A stretch of 64,000 nt of DNA from Thermohalobaculum sp039805905 (GTDB lineage: Bacteria > Pseudomonadota > Alphaproteobacteria > Rhodobacterales > Rhodobacteraceae), in assembly GCA_039805905.1 (NCBI GenBank), contig JBDIVM010000005.1, positions 186,001 through 250,000 of the forward strand. The letters run 5' to 3'. Below the pieces are notes generated by a model. The model made no database searches. It saw nothing but the letters and a program-made list of their open reading frames with translations, and was not told the origin of the DNA. Numbering within the stretch: position 1 is the first letter of the stretch; every line of letters starts with the position of its first letter. Shown piece by piece: positions 8,954-16,019 of the stretch. The position numbers and the translations under genes are program-made.

Positions 8954-9002
8954 AACTTTGAACCCGCGCGGCGGGTCCGGCGCCCCATGCGCCGGTCAGC
9001 CG

Positions 9003-9608
9003 CTATTTCCGCTGTGCGTTGCGACCGGCCAGCAGCAGGCTGACCGCATAGGCGTTCTCCGCCTTCATGCTCGCCATGACCAGCGCGGCGGCGTCCGGCC
9101 GCATCTCCGCCAGGAACCCGGCGGCGAAGGATGGCTCCATCTGATCGAAGATCTGGCCCGCCTGTTTCGGTTTCATCTGCTGGTACATCTCGGCGAGGCG
9201 CCGGACGTCCTTCGCCGCCGCGTCATCGACGAGGACCGCGGTTTCCTCGAGCCTGCGCTGTGCCGCCGCCAGTTCTGCAAGCCGTTCCCGCAGCCGCTCC
9301 TCAAGGGCGGCAAGCAGCTGCTCGCGGTCGGTGAGTGCCGCCTCGCGCCGCGCGAGCAACTCGCGCTGGCGCTCAAGCTCGGCGGCGAGCCGGGTCACGG
9401 CGACCGGCGATTCGTGGGCCTGGCCCGCCTCTGCCTGGCCAGGTTCGCCGTTGCCGGGGGCTTCCCCGCCGGTGACGGCGGCGGGCGGTGACGCAGGCTC
9501 CGGAAGCGCCGCCACCACATGGCCGGCCTTCAGCAAGCCGGCGGTGATGAAGCAGGCGGCGAGCAGCGACAGTGCACCCGGGCCGCGCATTGAACTCTCG
9601 GGGTTCAC
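9003..9608 (-). CDS. MotE-like protein (MgtE_N-type motility chaperone)
   Basis: 201 residues. N-terminal membrane or signal helix (about 10-35), a Pro/Ala-rich spacer, a long charged coiled coil (about 70-130: LAAELERQRELLARREAAL), and a C-terminal MgtE_N-like helical domain with LAEMYQQMKPKQAGQIFDQM and FLAEMRPDAAALVM. In Sinorhizobium, MotE is a periplasmic chaperone for MotC; a similar function with the TPR protein two genes downstream is plausible. The GTG at 9608 makes a GTGA overlap with the preceding gene; an ATG at 9590 is an alternative start. Confidence 0.75.
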   Translation of the reverse strand: MNPESSMRGPGALSLLAACFITAGLLKAGHVVAALPEPASPPAAVTGGEAPGNGEPGQAEAGQAHESPVAVTRLAAELERQRELLARREAALTDREQLLAALEERLRERLAELAAAQRRLEETAVLVDDAAAKDVRRLAEMYQQMKPKQAGQIFDQMEPSFAAGFLAEMRPDAAALVMASMKAENAYAVSLLLAGRNAQRK

Positions 9609-10225
9609 AGCATCATCCTCTCCGCCCGGAGGGCATTCCCCCGCGGGCGGGCGAAATCCCGGCCGCCTGCCCCTCCGGCATCGTCACGATCGCCTTCTGC
9701 CGGTCCCAGGGCCGCCGGCGGCGCCGGATGCGGATCCGGGTCCGGCAAGGCGACCTTGCGGCGTGGCGGCCTCGCCCTGCCACCGGGGTCGCCATCGCTG
9801 TCGCCATCGCCCTCTGTCCCAAGCTGCTCGTCGGACCCGGACGGCAGATCTTGCGCCCTGCCGCGCGAGGCGTCGCCGGTCCGGCCGGCCCCGAGCCGGT
9901 CGCCCGCCTCGTAGAGTTGCTGCAGGACGGCGCGCGCCTCGCTGATGCCTCGCTCGACCCGTGCCGCAATCGCGTCGCCCTGCGCCGCGGCGTCTGACAG
10001 CCGGACCGCCGAATCCCTGGTCGAGCTGCGCAGCTCGGACACGCCGCTCCGGGTCTCGGCCAGCGCCGCCCGGGTCTCGGCCAGCGATGCGTCCAGCGCC
10101 GCGATCTGGGCGCCGATGCCACCCCCCGCGTCGCTCAGCCGGCGCAGCCGGCGGCCGAGCACCAGGCAATAGAGACCGGCGGTCAGCGCCGTCGCGATCA
10201 TGAGCCCGTCGGCAATCAGCTCCAT
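9605..10225 (-). CDS. One-TM coiled-coil protein of flagellar clusters (DUF6468-like)
   Basis: 206 residues from the ATG at 10225, which follows a GGGGAG site; a GTG at 10246 is possible. One N-terminal membrane helix (about 3-22), then a long amphipathic coiled coil (about 30-115) rich in Ala, Glu and Arg, then a disordered Pro/Gly/Asp tail. This is the architecture of the DUF6468-type proteins next to fliL in alphaproteobacterial flagellar loci; the family name is from memory and not verified. It is sandwiched between fliL (24 nt upstream) and the motE-like gene (4-nt overlap), so a motor or basal-body role is likely. Confidence 0.6.
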   Translation of the reverse strand: MELIADGLMIATALTAGLYCLVLGRRLRRLSDAGGGIGAQIAALDASLAETRAALAETRSGVSELRSSTRDSAVRLSDAAAQGDAIAARVERGISEARAVLQQLYEAGDRLGAGRTGDASRGRAQDLPSGSDEQLGTEGDGDSDGDPGGRARPPRRKVALPDPDPHPAPPAALGPAEGDRDDAGGAGGRDFARPRGNALRAERMML

Positions 10226-10249
10226 CCCGCTCCCCTGCGTCAGCACGGT

Positions 10250-10819
10250 TCAGTTCAGCACGAATTCCTGGACAAGCAGGTCGAGCACGGCACCTTCCGG
10301 CGCCACCAGCTGGGCCCGGCGCAGCATCTGCGCCCGCAGCCGCTCCATCGATCTAGGCATCTCGAACTCGTGCTCGTCGACGGCGCGCAGGAACACGTTG
10401 AGCATGTCGACGATGCGGGGCTTCGCCGCCTCGACCTCGGTCGCGCGACCGATCCCGGTCTCGACCACGAGAGTGACCTTCAGGTGCCGCGACTGGCTTT
10501 GCGGCCCGAGCGACAGGACGAGAGGATCGAGTGCCACATAGGCGGCCTCCGGCCCGGGATGGACGGCGTCGGCAGGATCGTCGCTTCCCCCATGCGCTGT
10601 CGCTGCTGCGGCATCTGGCCCGCCGGCACCCCCGTGGCTGTCCAGGAACGGAAGCGCGACGAGCCCGCGGTAGACGGCAACGAACCCGCCGCCGCCCAGC
10701 AACAGCGCCAGCGCCGCTGCACCGGCGAGCATCCCCACCCCGCGCTTGCGTCGAGCGGCCGGTGCCGCTTCACCCGTCTCGTCGCTCAATCTGACCCCCA
10801 CCACGCGACCGACCGCCAC
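10250..10819 (-). CDS. fliL: Flagellar basal-body-associated protein FliL
   Basis: 189 residues from a GTG at 10819; the start is uncertain and a TTG at 10789 or an ATG at 10732 is also in frame. One membrane helix (about 27-48), a short linker, and a clear FliL domain: AYVALDPLVLSL, HLKVTLVVET, a KPRIVDMLNVFLRAVDEHEF segment, and the closing LDLLVQEFVLN. FliL surrounds stator complexes. It heads the minus-strand motor operon and is divergent from fliF, sharing a ~110-nt promoter region. Confidence 0.9.
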   Translation of the reverse strand: MAVGRVVGVRLSDETGEAAPAARRKRGVGMLAGAAALALLLGGGGFVAVYRGLVALPFLDSHGGAGGPDAAAATAHGGSDDPADAVHPGPEAAYVALDPLVLSLGPQSQSRHLKVTLVVETGIGRATEVEAAKPRIVDMLNVFLRAVDEHEFEMPRSMERLRAQMLRRAQLVAPEGAVLDLLVQEFVLN

Positions 10820-10842
10820 CGCGCATCCAGTAACCCGGTTTC

Positions 10843-10859
10843 CCTAAACCGTTCCTTAA
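10843..10859 (+). promoter_or_regulatory. Candidate CtrA-like site / shared motif between fliL and fliF
   Basis: Nt 10845-10859 read TAAA-N7-TTAA, one mismatch from the TTAA-N7-TTAA full CtrA box. The overlapping 11-mer CCTAAACCGTT (10843-10853) is identical to the element upstream of motA. CtrA controls motility genes in several alphaproteobacteria (known); its action here is inferred. Confidence 0.4.
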
Positions 10860-10928
10860 GCCTGCTCGCGCCACTTTCCGGACAGGCGATGCAATGCGGC
10901 CGGGTGGCGCCAGCCGGCGGGGACCAGA

Positions 10929-12515
10929 ATGGAACAGCTGATCGAGACTTGGCGCAGGCTCGACATGCGCCGCCGGGTCGTCCTTGCCGGGGCGACGCTC
11001 CTGACAGCGGTGGCCGTGCTCGGGCTGGCACAATTCGCTGCCCGACCCAGCATGGCCCTGCTCTACTCCGGTCTTGACCCGGCCGCGGCAGGCGAGGTCG
11101 TCGGCGCGCTCGAGCAGATGAACGTCGCCTCGGACGTGCGCGGCGATGCGATCTACGTGGCCGAGGATGCCCGCGACCGGGTCCGCCTCGCGCTCGCACG
11201 CGAGGGACTGCCGCGCCAGGGACAGGCCGGCTACGAGCTGCTCGACCGGATTTCCGGCTTCTCCGCCACCGCCGACATGTTCGACGCCGCCTATCTGCGC
11301 GCCCGCGAGGGCGAGCTTGCCCGGACCATTCTCGCCTCGCCCGGCGTCCGGGCGGCGCGTGTGCATATCGCCGCGCCCGGCCGGTCGCCCTTTGCACGCG
11401 ACCAGGCGCGGCCCACAGCCTCGGCCACCGTGACCATGAGCAGCGGCGTGCTGGGCGAGGCCCAGGCCACCGCGATCCGCTATCTGGTCGCGCTCGCCGT
11501 CGCCGGGCTGCCGCCGGAACAGGTTGCTGTCATCGACAGCCGCGCTGGTGTGGTGCTGGCTCCGGGAGCCGAGACGCCGGCCGCGTCGGTGACGGGCGAG
11601 GCGGCGGAGCGCGAAGCCAGGCTCAAGGCCGAGATCGAGCAGCTCGTCTTCGCCCGGGTCGGGCGGGACCGGGCACGGGTCAGCGTGACGGTCGACACCG
11701 AACGCGAGGCCGAGACGGTGGTCGAGAAGACGATCAGGCCCGAGAGCCGGGTCGCGATCCACACCGACAACGAGGAGATCGCCGACACCAGTTCCGGCGC
11801 CGACGCCGCCGTGACGGTGGCGAGCAACCTGCCTGATGGAGACGCCGGGCCGGGCGAGCGCCGCTCCGCCAGCCGGACCGAGACGCGGGAGCGGGCCAAC
11901 TACGATTATTCGCAGGTCGAGCGGCAGACCGTGCGCCAGGCCGGCGCCGTCCGCCGCATCAGCGTCGCCGTTCTGGTCGACGGGATCACCCGCGAGGGTC
12001 CCGACGGCACCACGGCCTGGGAGCCGCGTCCGGAGACAGAGCTGGCTGCCCTGCGCAGTCTGGTCACCGCCGCGATCGGCTTCGACGAGTCGAGGGGCGA
12101 TGTGGTCACCGTGCAGAACCTCGCCTTCGAGCCCGATGCAGTAGCCGGGGCGACAGCCGAATCGGGCTTCTGGCAGCGGCTGGTCGAGCGCAATGCGATG
12201 ACCTTCATCCAGATTGCGGTGCTGGCGGCTGTCAGCCTGCTGCTCGGCCTCAAGGTTGTGCGCCCGATCCTGACCCGCCCCGTCGTCACGACCTACCGCC
12301 CGGCCCCGACGGCCGGCGAGGCGGCGGCCATCGATTCCGGCCGCAGCGGCCCGAGCCCCGCCGCGCTGCCGAGTCCGGAGGCGCCGGCCACCGCTGGCGA
12401 CGAGGCCCGGCCCGGACTCAGCGAGAGCGAGGCCCTGCGCCTTGCCATTGCCAGCCAACCCGAACGCGGCGTCGCGCTGCTGCGTGAATGGCTTGCCGCC
12501 GACGAGGCTGCATGA
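10929..12515 (+). CDS. fliF: Flagellar MS-ring protein FliF
   Basis: 528 residues, slightly short for the family. Membrane helices at about 18-37 and 418-437 flank a large periplasmic region with the YscJ/FliF ring-building motifs (ALLYSGLDP, then ISGFSATADMFDAAYLRAREGELARTI and GVRAARVHIAAPGRSPF). After the second helix a Pro/Ala linker leads to an acidic/Leu C-terminal helix that normally binds FliG. The stop overlaps the fliH start (ATGA). Unlike many clusters, fliG is not between fliF and fliH. Confidence 0.96.
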   Translation: MEQLIETWRRLDMRRRVVLAGATLLTAVAVLGLAQFAARPSMALLYSGLDPAAAGEVVGALEQMNVASDVRGDAIYVAEDARDRVRLALAREGLPRQGQAGYELLDRISGFSATADMFDAAYLRAREGELARTILASPGVRAARVHIAAPGRSPFARDQARPTASATVTMSSGVLGEAQATAIRYLVALAVAGLPPEQVAVIDSRAGVVLAPGAETPAASVTGEAAEREARLKAEIEQLVFARVGRDRARVSVTVDTEREAETVVEKTIRPESRVAIHTDNEEIADTSSGADAAVTVASNLPDGDAGPGERRSASRTETRERANYDYSQVERQTVRQAGAVRRISVAVLVDGITREGPDGTTAWEPRPETELAALRSLVTAAIGFDESRGDVVTVQNLAFEPDAVAGATAESGFWQRLVERNAMTFIQIAVLAAVSLLLGLKVVRPILTRPVVTTYRPAPTAGEAAAIDSGRSGPSPAALPSPEAPATAGDEARPGLSESEALRLAIASQPERGVALLREWLAADEAA

Positions 12516-13126
12516 AGAGCGCGCGGCTCGAGCTCGAACGCTTCGGCGCTCCGCCGGCCGGGAGGGCGGACGGCCCGGCAGAGATTCCCGCGACCGTTCC
12601 GTCGGCCGCCCCGCCCCGCCCGGCCGGCGGCGCAGTCGCCGGCCCGGCTCCGGAGCCCCCATGCCCGCCCGACCCGGAGGCCGAGCGCAGGGTCGCGCTG
12701 GCGCGGATCGCCGCCGCGGTCGAGCTGATCGCAACCGAACAGGGCGCGCTGCGGCAGCGCGGCATCGCCGAGGCGGCGTCGGCCCTCGCCGCGGCCGCGG
12801 AAAGCCTTCTGCCGCGCCTCGCACGGCACGGCTTCGCGGAAGTCGTCGCCGAGACCACGGCTGAGATCGCCCAGCGCGGCCGCTGGCCGGACCTTGCCCT
12901 GCATCTCTCGCCCACGGACGCCGATTCGGTGGGCAGCGCGCTCGGGACGCCGCCCACCGGTGCGGTGCCGGTGCGCGTCGTCCGGGATGCCGCGCTGGAG
13001 TCCGGCGAAGCCTGGCTCCGCTGGGACGAGGGGGGCGCCGACATCGATCTCGCCGCCATCGCCGCGACGGCACAGGAACAATTCCGTTTGCGGCTCGCGA
13101 CCTGTCCGAAGGAGTACGAACCATGA
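12512..13126 (+). CDS. fliH: Flagellar export apparatus regulator FliH
   Basis: 204 residues from the ATG at 12512, chosen for its ATGA overlap with fliF. N-terminal Pro/Ala-rich segment, a helical middle (ERRVALARIAAAVELIATEQ) and a FliH/HrpE-like C-terminal part ending GADIDLAAIAATAQEQFRLR. FliH recruits and restrains the FliI ATPase at the export gate. Sequence conservation is low in this family, so the call leans on position between fliF and fliN and on the C-terminal pattern. Confidence 0.75.
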   Translation: MKSARLELERFGAPPAGRADGPAEIPATVPSAAPPRPAGGAVAGPAPEPPCPPDPEAERRVALARIAAAVELIATEQGALRQRGIAEAASALAAAAESLLPRLARHGFAEVVAETTAEIAQRGRWPDLALHLSPTDADSVGSALGTPPTGAVPVRVVRDAALESGEAWLRWDEGGADIDLAAIAATAQEQFRLRLATCPKEYEP

Positions 13127-13479
13127 GCGACCCCATCCGGCCGGAAGCCTCCGCCGAAGCACAGGTCCGGAGCGGCACCGGCGATCCGCCGCTGCTCGAA
13201 CAGCGCGACGGCAGCGCGGGAGGCCGCTATCGGCGCGCGATCTTCTCGGTCCCGGTCGAGGTCGTGGTGGCCGTCGGCCATGCCCGGCCCGCGATCGGCG
13301 AGCTCCTGGCTCTGCGCCGCGACATGGTGCTGCCGCTCGCCAGTCGTGTCGACGATCCGGTCGAGATCATGGTCGGCGAGCGGGTGATCGCACGCGGCGA
13401 GCTCGAGGAGCTCGGCGACGACTCCGGCCGGCTCGGCGTCCGGCTGACCGAGGTCGTGGATGTCAGCGACCTGTTCTGA
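13123..13479 (+). CDS. fliN: Flagellar motor switch protein FliN
   Basis: 118 residues with a SpoA/SURF domain (about 38-118): VPVEVVVAVGHARPAIGELLALRRDMVLPL, split by DDPVEIMVGERVIARGEL and ending RLTEVVDVSDLF. FliN forms the lower C-ring and binds CheY and FliH. The ATG at 13123 overlaps the fliH stop by 4 nt, and the 3' end overlaps fliP by 20 nt. Confidence 0.93.
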   Translation: MSDPIRPEASAEAQVRSGTGDPPLLEQRDGSAGGRYRRAIFSVPVEVVVAVGHARPAIGELLALRRDMVLPLASRVDDPVEIMVGERVIARGELEELGDDSGRLGVRLTEVVDVSDLF

Positions 13480-14233
13480 CCTGCACACATGCGCCGGGCG
13501 GCGGCTCAGCGGGCTCGCGGGTGCCAGCCTCCTCGCCGCCCTGCTCCTCCTCCCGGCGCCGGCCGCCGCGCAGTCGGTCACGATCGACCTCGGCGAGGGC
13601 GCAAGCGTGACCGGTCGGGCGGTGCAGCTCTTCCTGCTCATCACCGTCCTCAGCCTCGCGCCCGGCATCGCCATCATGGTCACCTGCTTTCCCTTCATGG
13701 TGACCGTGCTGTCGCTGCTCCGCCAGGCGATCGGTCTCCAGCAGGCGCCGCCGAACATGCTGATCGTGACGCTGGCCCTGTTCCTGACCTGGTTCGTGAT
13801 GGAGCCGGTGTTCCAGGCGTCCTGGCAGCAGGGGCTTCGCCCGATGCTCGATGGCGAGATCACCGAGGCCCAGGCATGGGAGCGCGGCATGACCCCGTTC
13901 CGGCGCTTCATGGAGGGCCGCGTCGCCCCAGGCGTGATCGCCGAACTCGCCGCCGCAGCACCGGCGGGAGCCAGACCCGCCGAGGGCGCGCCGCCGCTGT
14001 CGCTCCTGGTGCCCGCGTTCCTGCTCTCCGAGCTTGCCCGCGGCTTCGAGGTCGGCTTCGCGATCTTCCTGCCTTTCCTGATCATCGACCTGGTGATCGC
14101 CTCGATCCTGATGTCGATGGGCATGATGATGGTGCCGCCGGCCGTGGTCTCGCTGCCGCTGAAGCTCGCCTTCTTCGTGATCGCGGACGGCTGGACCCTG
14201 CTTGCCGGCGCGCTGGTGCGGGGCTACGGCTGA
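13460..14233 (+). CDS. fliP: Flagellar export gate protein FliP
   Basis: 257 residues. Cleavable signal peptide (about 14-37), then four membrane segments with family signatures: CFPFMVTVLSLLRQAIG, Q-A-P-P-N near residue 95, a L-x-x-F-V-M-E-P-V-F stretch, VPAFLLSELARGFEVGF, and the terminal SMGMMMVPPAVVSLPLKLAFF. FliP pentamers with FliQ and FliR form the export channel entrance. The gene ends the flagellar run; fliQ and fliR do not follow it here. Confidence 0.96.
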   Translation: MSATCSDLHTCAGRRLSGLAGASLLAALLLLPAPAAAQSVTIDLGEGASVTGRAVQLFLLITVLSLAPGIAIMVTCFPFMVTVLSLLRQAIGLQQAPPNMLIVTLALFLTWFVMEPVFQASWQQGLRPMLDGEITEAQAWERGMTPFRRFMEGRVAPGVIAELAAAAPAGARPAEGAPPLSLLVPAFLLSELARGFEVGFAIFLPFLIIDLVIASILMSMGMMMVPPAVVSLPLKLAFFVIADGWTLLAGALVRGYG

Positions 14234-14247
14234 CGGGCGGCCCGCAC

Positions 14248-15147
14248 TCACGCCAGCCGCGCCGCCTCCTCGAACAGGACCGCATGGCGCGCCGCCAGCC
14301 GCTCGGGCTCGTCGTCGTATCCGCCGCCGACAACGCCGACCAGCGGCACGCCGGCCGCCCTGACCGCGCCGATCACCTGCGCGTCGCGGGCGCGGATGCC
14401 GGCCTCGGTCAGCGCCAGCCGGCCCAGCCGGTCACCCTCCCACACATCGACCCCGGCGTTGTAGAAAACCAGCCTCGGCCGCGCCGCCGCCAGCGCGCGC
14501 GCGACACCGGCCGCAAGCGCCGCCAGATAATCCGCATCGCCGGTGCGGTCCGCGAGCCCGATGTCGATGTCCGACACCGCCTTGCGCGCGGGGAAGTTCC
14601 GCTCGGCATGGATCGACAGGGTGAAGACCCGCGGATCGCCCGCGAAGATCCGCGCCGTGCCGTCGCCCTGGTGCACATCGGCATCGATCACCAGCACCGG
14701 CCCGGGCACCCCCTGCGCCAGCAGGTTGCGGGCCGCCACCGCCACGTCGTTGAACACGCAGTAGCCCGCCCCGGCATCCGGCCCCGCATGGTGCGACCCG
14801 CCAGCCGAGTTGCAGGCGATGCCGTGCTCGAGCGCAAGCCAGGCTGCAAGCAGCGTGCCGGCCGCGGACAGCCGCGCGCGTTGGACCACCGCCTCGGAAC
14901 AGGGCAGGCCGATGCGACGCGCCTCGTGCGGCCCGAGCGCGAGGCCGAAGACCCGCCCGACATAGGTGGCGTCATGGGCAAGTCCGACCTGCGCCGCGGT
15001 TGCCGGGGCGGGGGCCGGATAGCCACCGGGCGCGAGCAGGCCGCGCGCCATCAGCGCCTCGCGCAGGTAGCCGTATTTCGACATCGGAAACGGATGTCCC
15101 GGCCTCAGCGGCGCCCCATAGTCCGTATGGTGGACGACGGGCAGCAT
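14248..15147 (-). CDS. Histone deacetylase-superfamily (acetoin utilisation-like) hydrolase
   Basis: 299 residues. Zinc hydrolase motifs are intact: GGSHHAG with the His pair at 119-120, GYCVFNDVA (129-137), DADVHQGDGT (155-164) carrying Asp and His zinc ligands, NAGVDVWEGD, and GGGY near the end. Bacterial members deacetylate small molecules such as acetylated polyamines, or acetyl-lysine; the substrate cannot be read from sequence. It is 51 nt downstream of bioY on the same strand and convergent with fliP (14-nt gap). Confidence 0.9.
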   Translation of the reverse strand: MLPVVHHTDYGAPLRPGHPFPMSKYGYLREALMARGLLAPGGYPAPAPATAAQVGLAHDATYVGRVFGLALGPHEARRIGLPCSEAVVQRARLSAAGTLLAAWLALEHGIACNSAGGSHHAGPDAGAGYCVFNDVAVAARNLLAQGVPGPVLVIDADVHQGDGTARIFAGDPRVFTLSIHAERNFPARKAVSDIDIGLADRTGDADYLAALAAGVARALAAARPRLVFYNAGVDVWEGDRLGRLALTEAGIRARDAQVIGAVRAAGVPLVGVVGGGYDDEPERLAARHAVLFEEAARLA

Positions 15148-15198
15148 CGGCTGGGCGCCGATCCGGCCGTCAGCGGCGGAGCGGCGGCAGGACCGGGC

Positions 15199-15864
15199 TC
15201 AGCGCGCGTCGCCGGCCAGACGCCAGACCGCCGGGAAGGCGATGACTGCCACCGCAAGCTTGAGCGCGTCGATCCCGAGGAAGGGAAACAGCCCGAACTC
15301 GACCGCCTTGCCGATGCCGAGGCCGCTGAACCCACCCGCTGCCTGCGCCAGCGGAAAGCCGTAGGCGAGCCACAGCACGCCCGGCACGTAGAGCGTAGCG
15401 AGGCCGATCGCCATCGCCAGCGCGGTCATCGGCATCGAGCGGTCCCAGCCGCGCCCGGCGAGCCAGCCGACGACACCGGCCGCGGCAACGAAGCCCAGCA
15501 GATACCCGCCCGTCCCACCCAGCATGTAGGCGAGCCCGATGCCCTTCTCGGGGGTGCCGGCGAAGACCGGCGCGCCGGCCGCGCCGAGCGCCAGGTAAGC
15601 CATGAGCGTCGCCACGGCCATGCGGGCGCCGTAGGCCATGCCGATCGACATCACCACGAGGACCTGCAGCGTCACCGGCACCGGCTCGATCGCGATCCGG
15701 ACCTTGGCCGAGACCCAGAGCGCGGCCACTCCGGCCAGAATCATCGCCGCGCGCTTCAGCCAAGGACCCGTGCCTTCGCCCGGGGCGATCAGGTCGCCGA
15801 GCACCTTCCGGGAAACGAGGAGCTTCCGGGAAACGAGCGCCGTCCTGGAAACACTGGCTGTCAT
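15199..15864 (-). CDS. bioY: Biotin transporter substrate-binding component BioY
   Basis: 221 residues, about six membrane segments. Family signatures are PVPVTLQVLVV near residue 60, a GARMAVATLMAYL...AGAPVFAG segment, and GGTGGYLLGF near 115. BioY is the S-component for biotin uptake, alone or with an ECF module. Start at 15864 follows an AGGGAG site. The N-terminus holds a short three-copy repeat (VSRTAL, VSRKLL, VSRKVL), so a later start is possible. No BioR-type box was seen upstream. Confidence 0.93.
   Translation of the reverse strand: MTASVSRTALVSRKLLVSRKVLGDLIAPGEGTGPWLKRAAMILAGVAALWVSAKVRIAIEPVPVTLQVLVVMSIGMAYGARMAVATLMAYLALGAAGAPVFAGTPEKGIGLAYMLGGTGGYLLGFVAAAGVVGWLAGRGWDRSMPMTALAMAIGLATLYVPGVLWLAYGFPLAQAAGGFSGLGIGKAVEFGLFPFLGIDALKLAVAVIAFPAVWRLAGDAR
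15799..15856 (-). repeat. Three-copy ~18-nt tandem repeat in the bioY 5' coding region
   Basis: The minus strand repeats a unit containing CTCGTTTCCCGGAAG (two near-perfect copies, one degenerate), encoding VSR-x-x-L hexapeptides. It is confined to the N-terminal extension of BioY, before the first membrane helix. Confidence 0.7.
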
Positions 15865-16019
15865 CTGGGGACTCCCTGCCTGACCCGCGGCCGGCCCGCC
15901 GGGCAGCTTCGCGGACGCTTCCCCGGACTTATGCCGCGCCCCCCGGGACCAGGCAAGCGGTATCGCGCAGGCGCTGGGCGCGTGCCCTGCGGGGGGAGAA
16001 CCCCCGGGGCCATGACACG

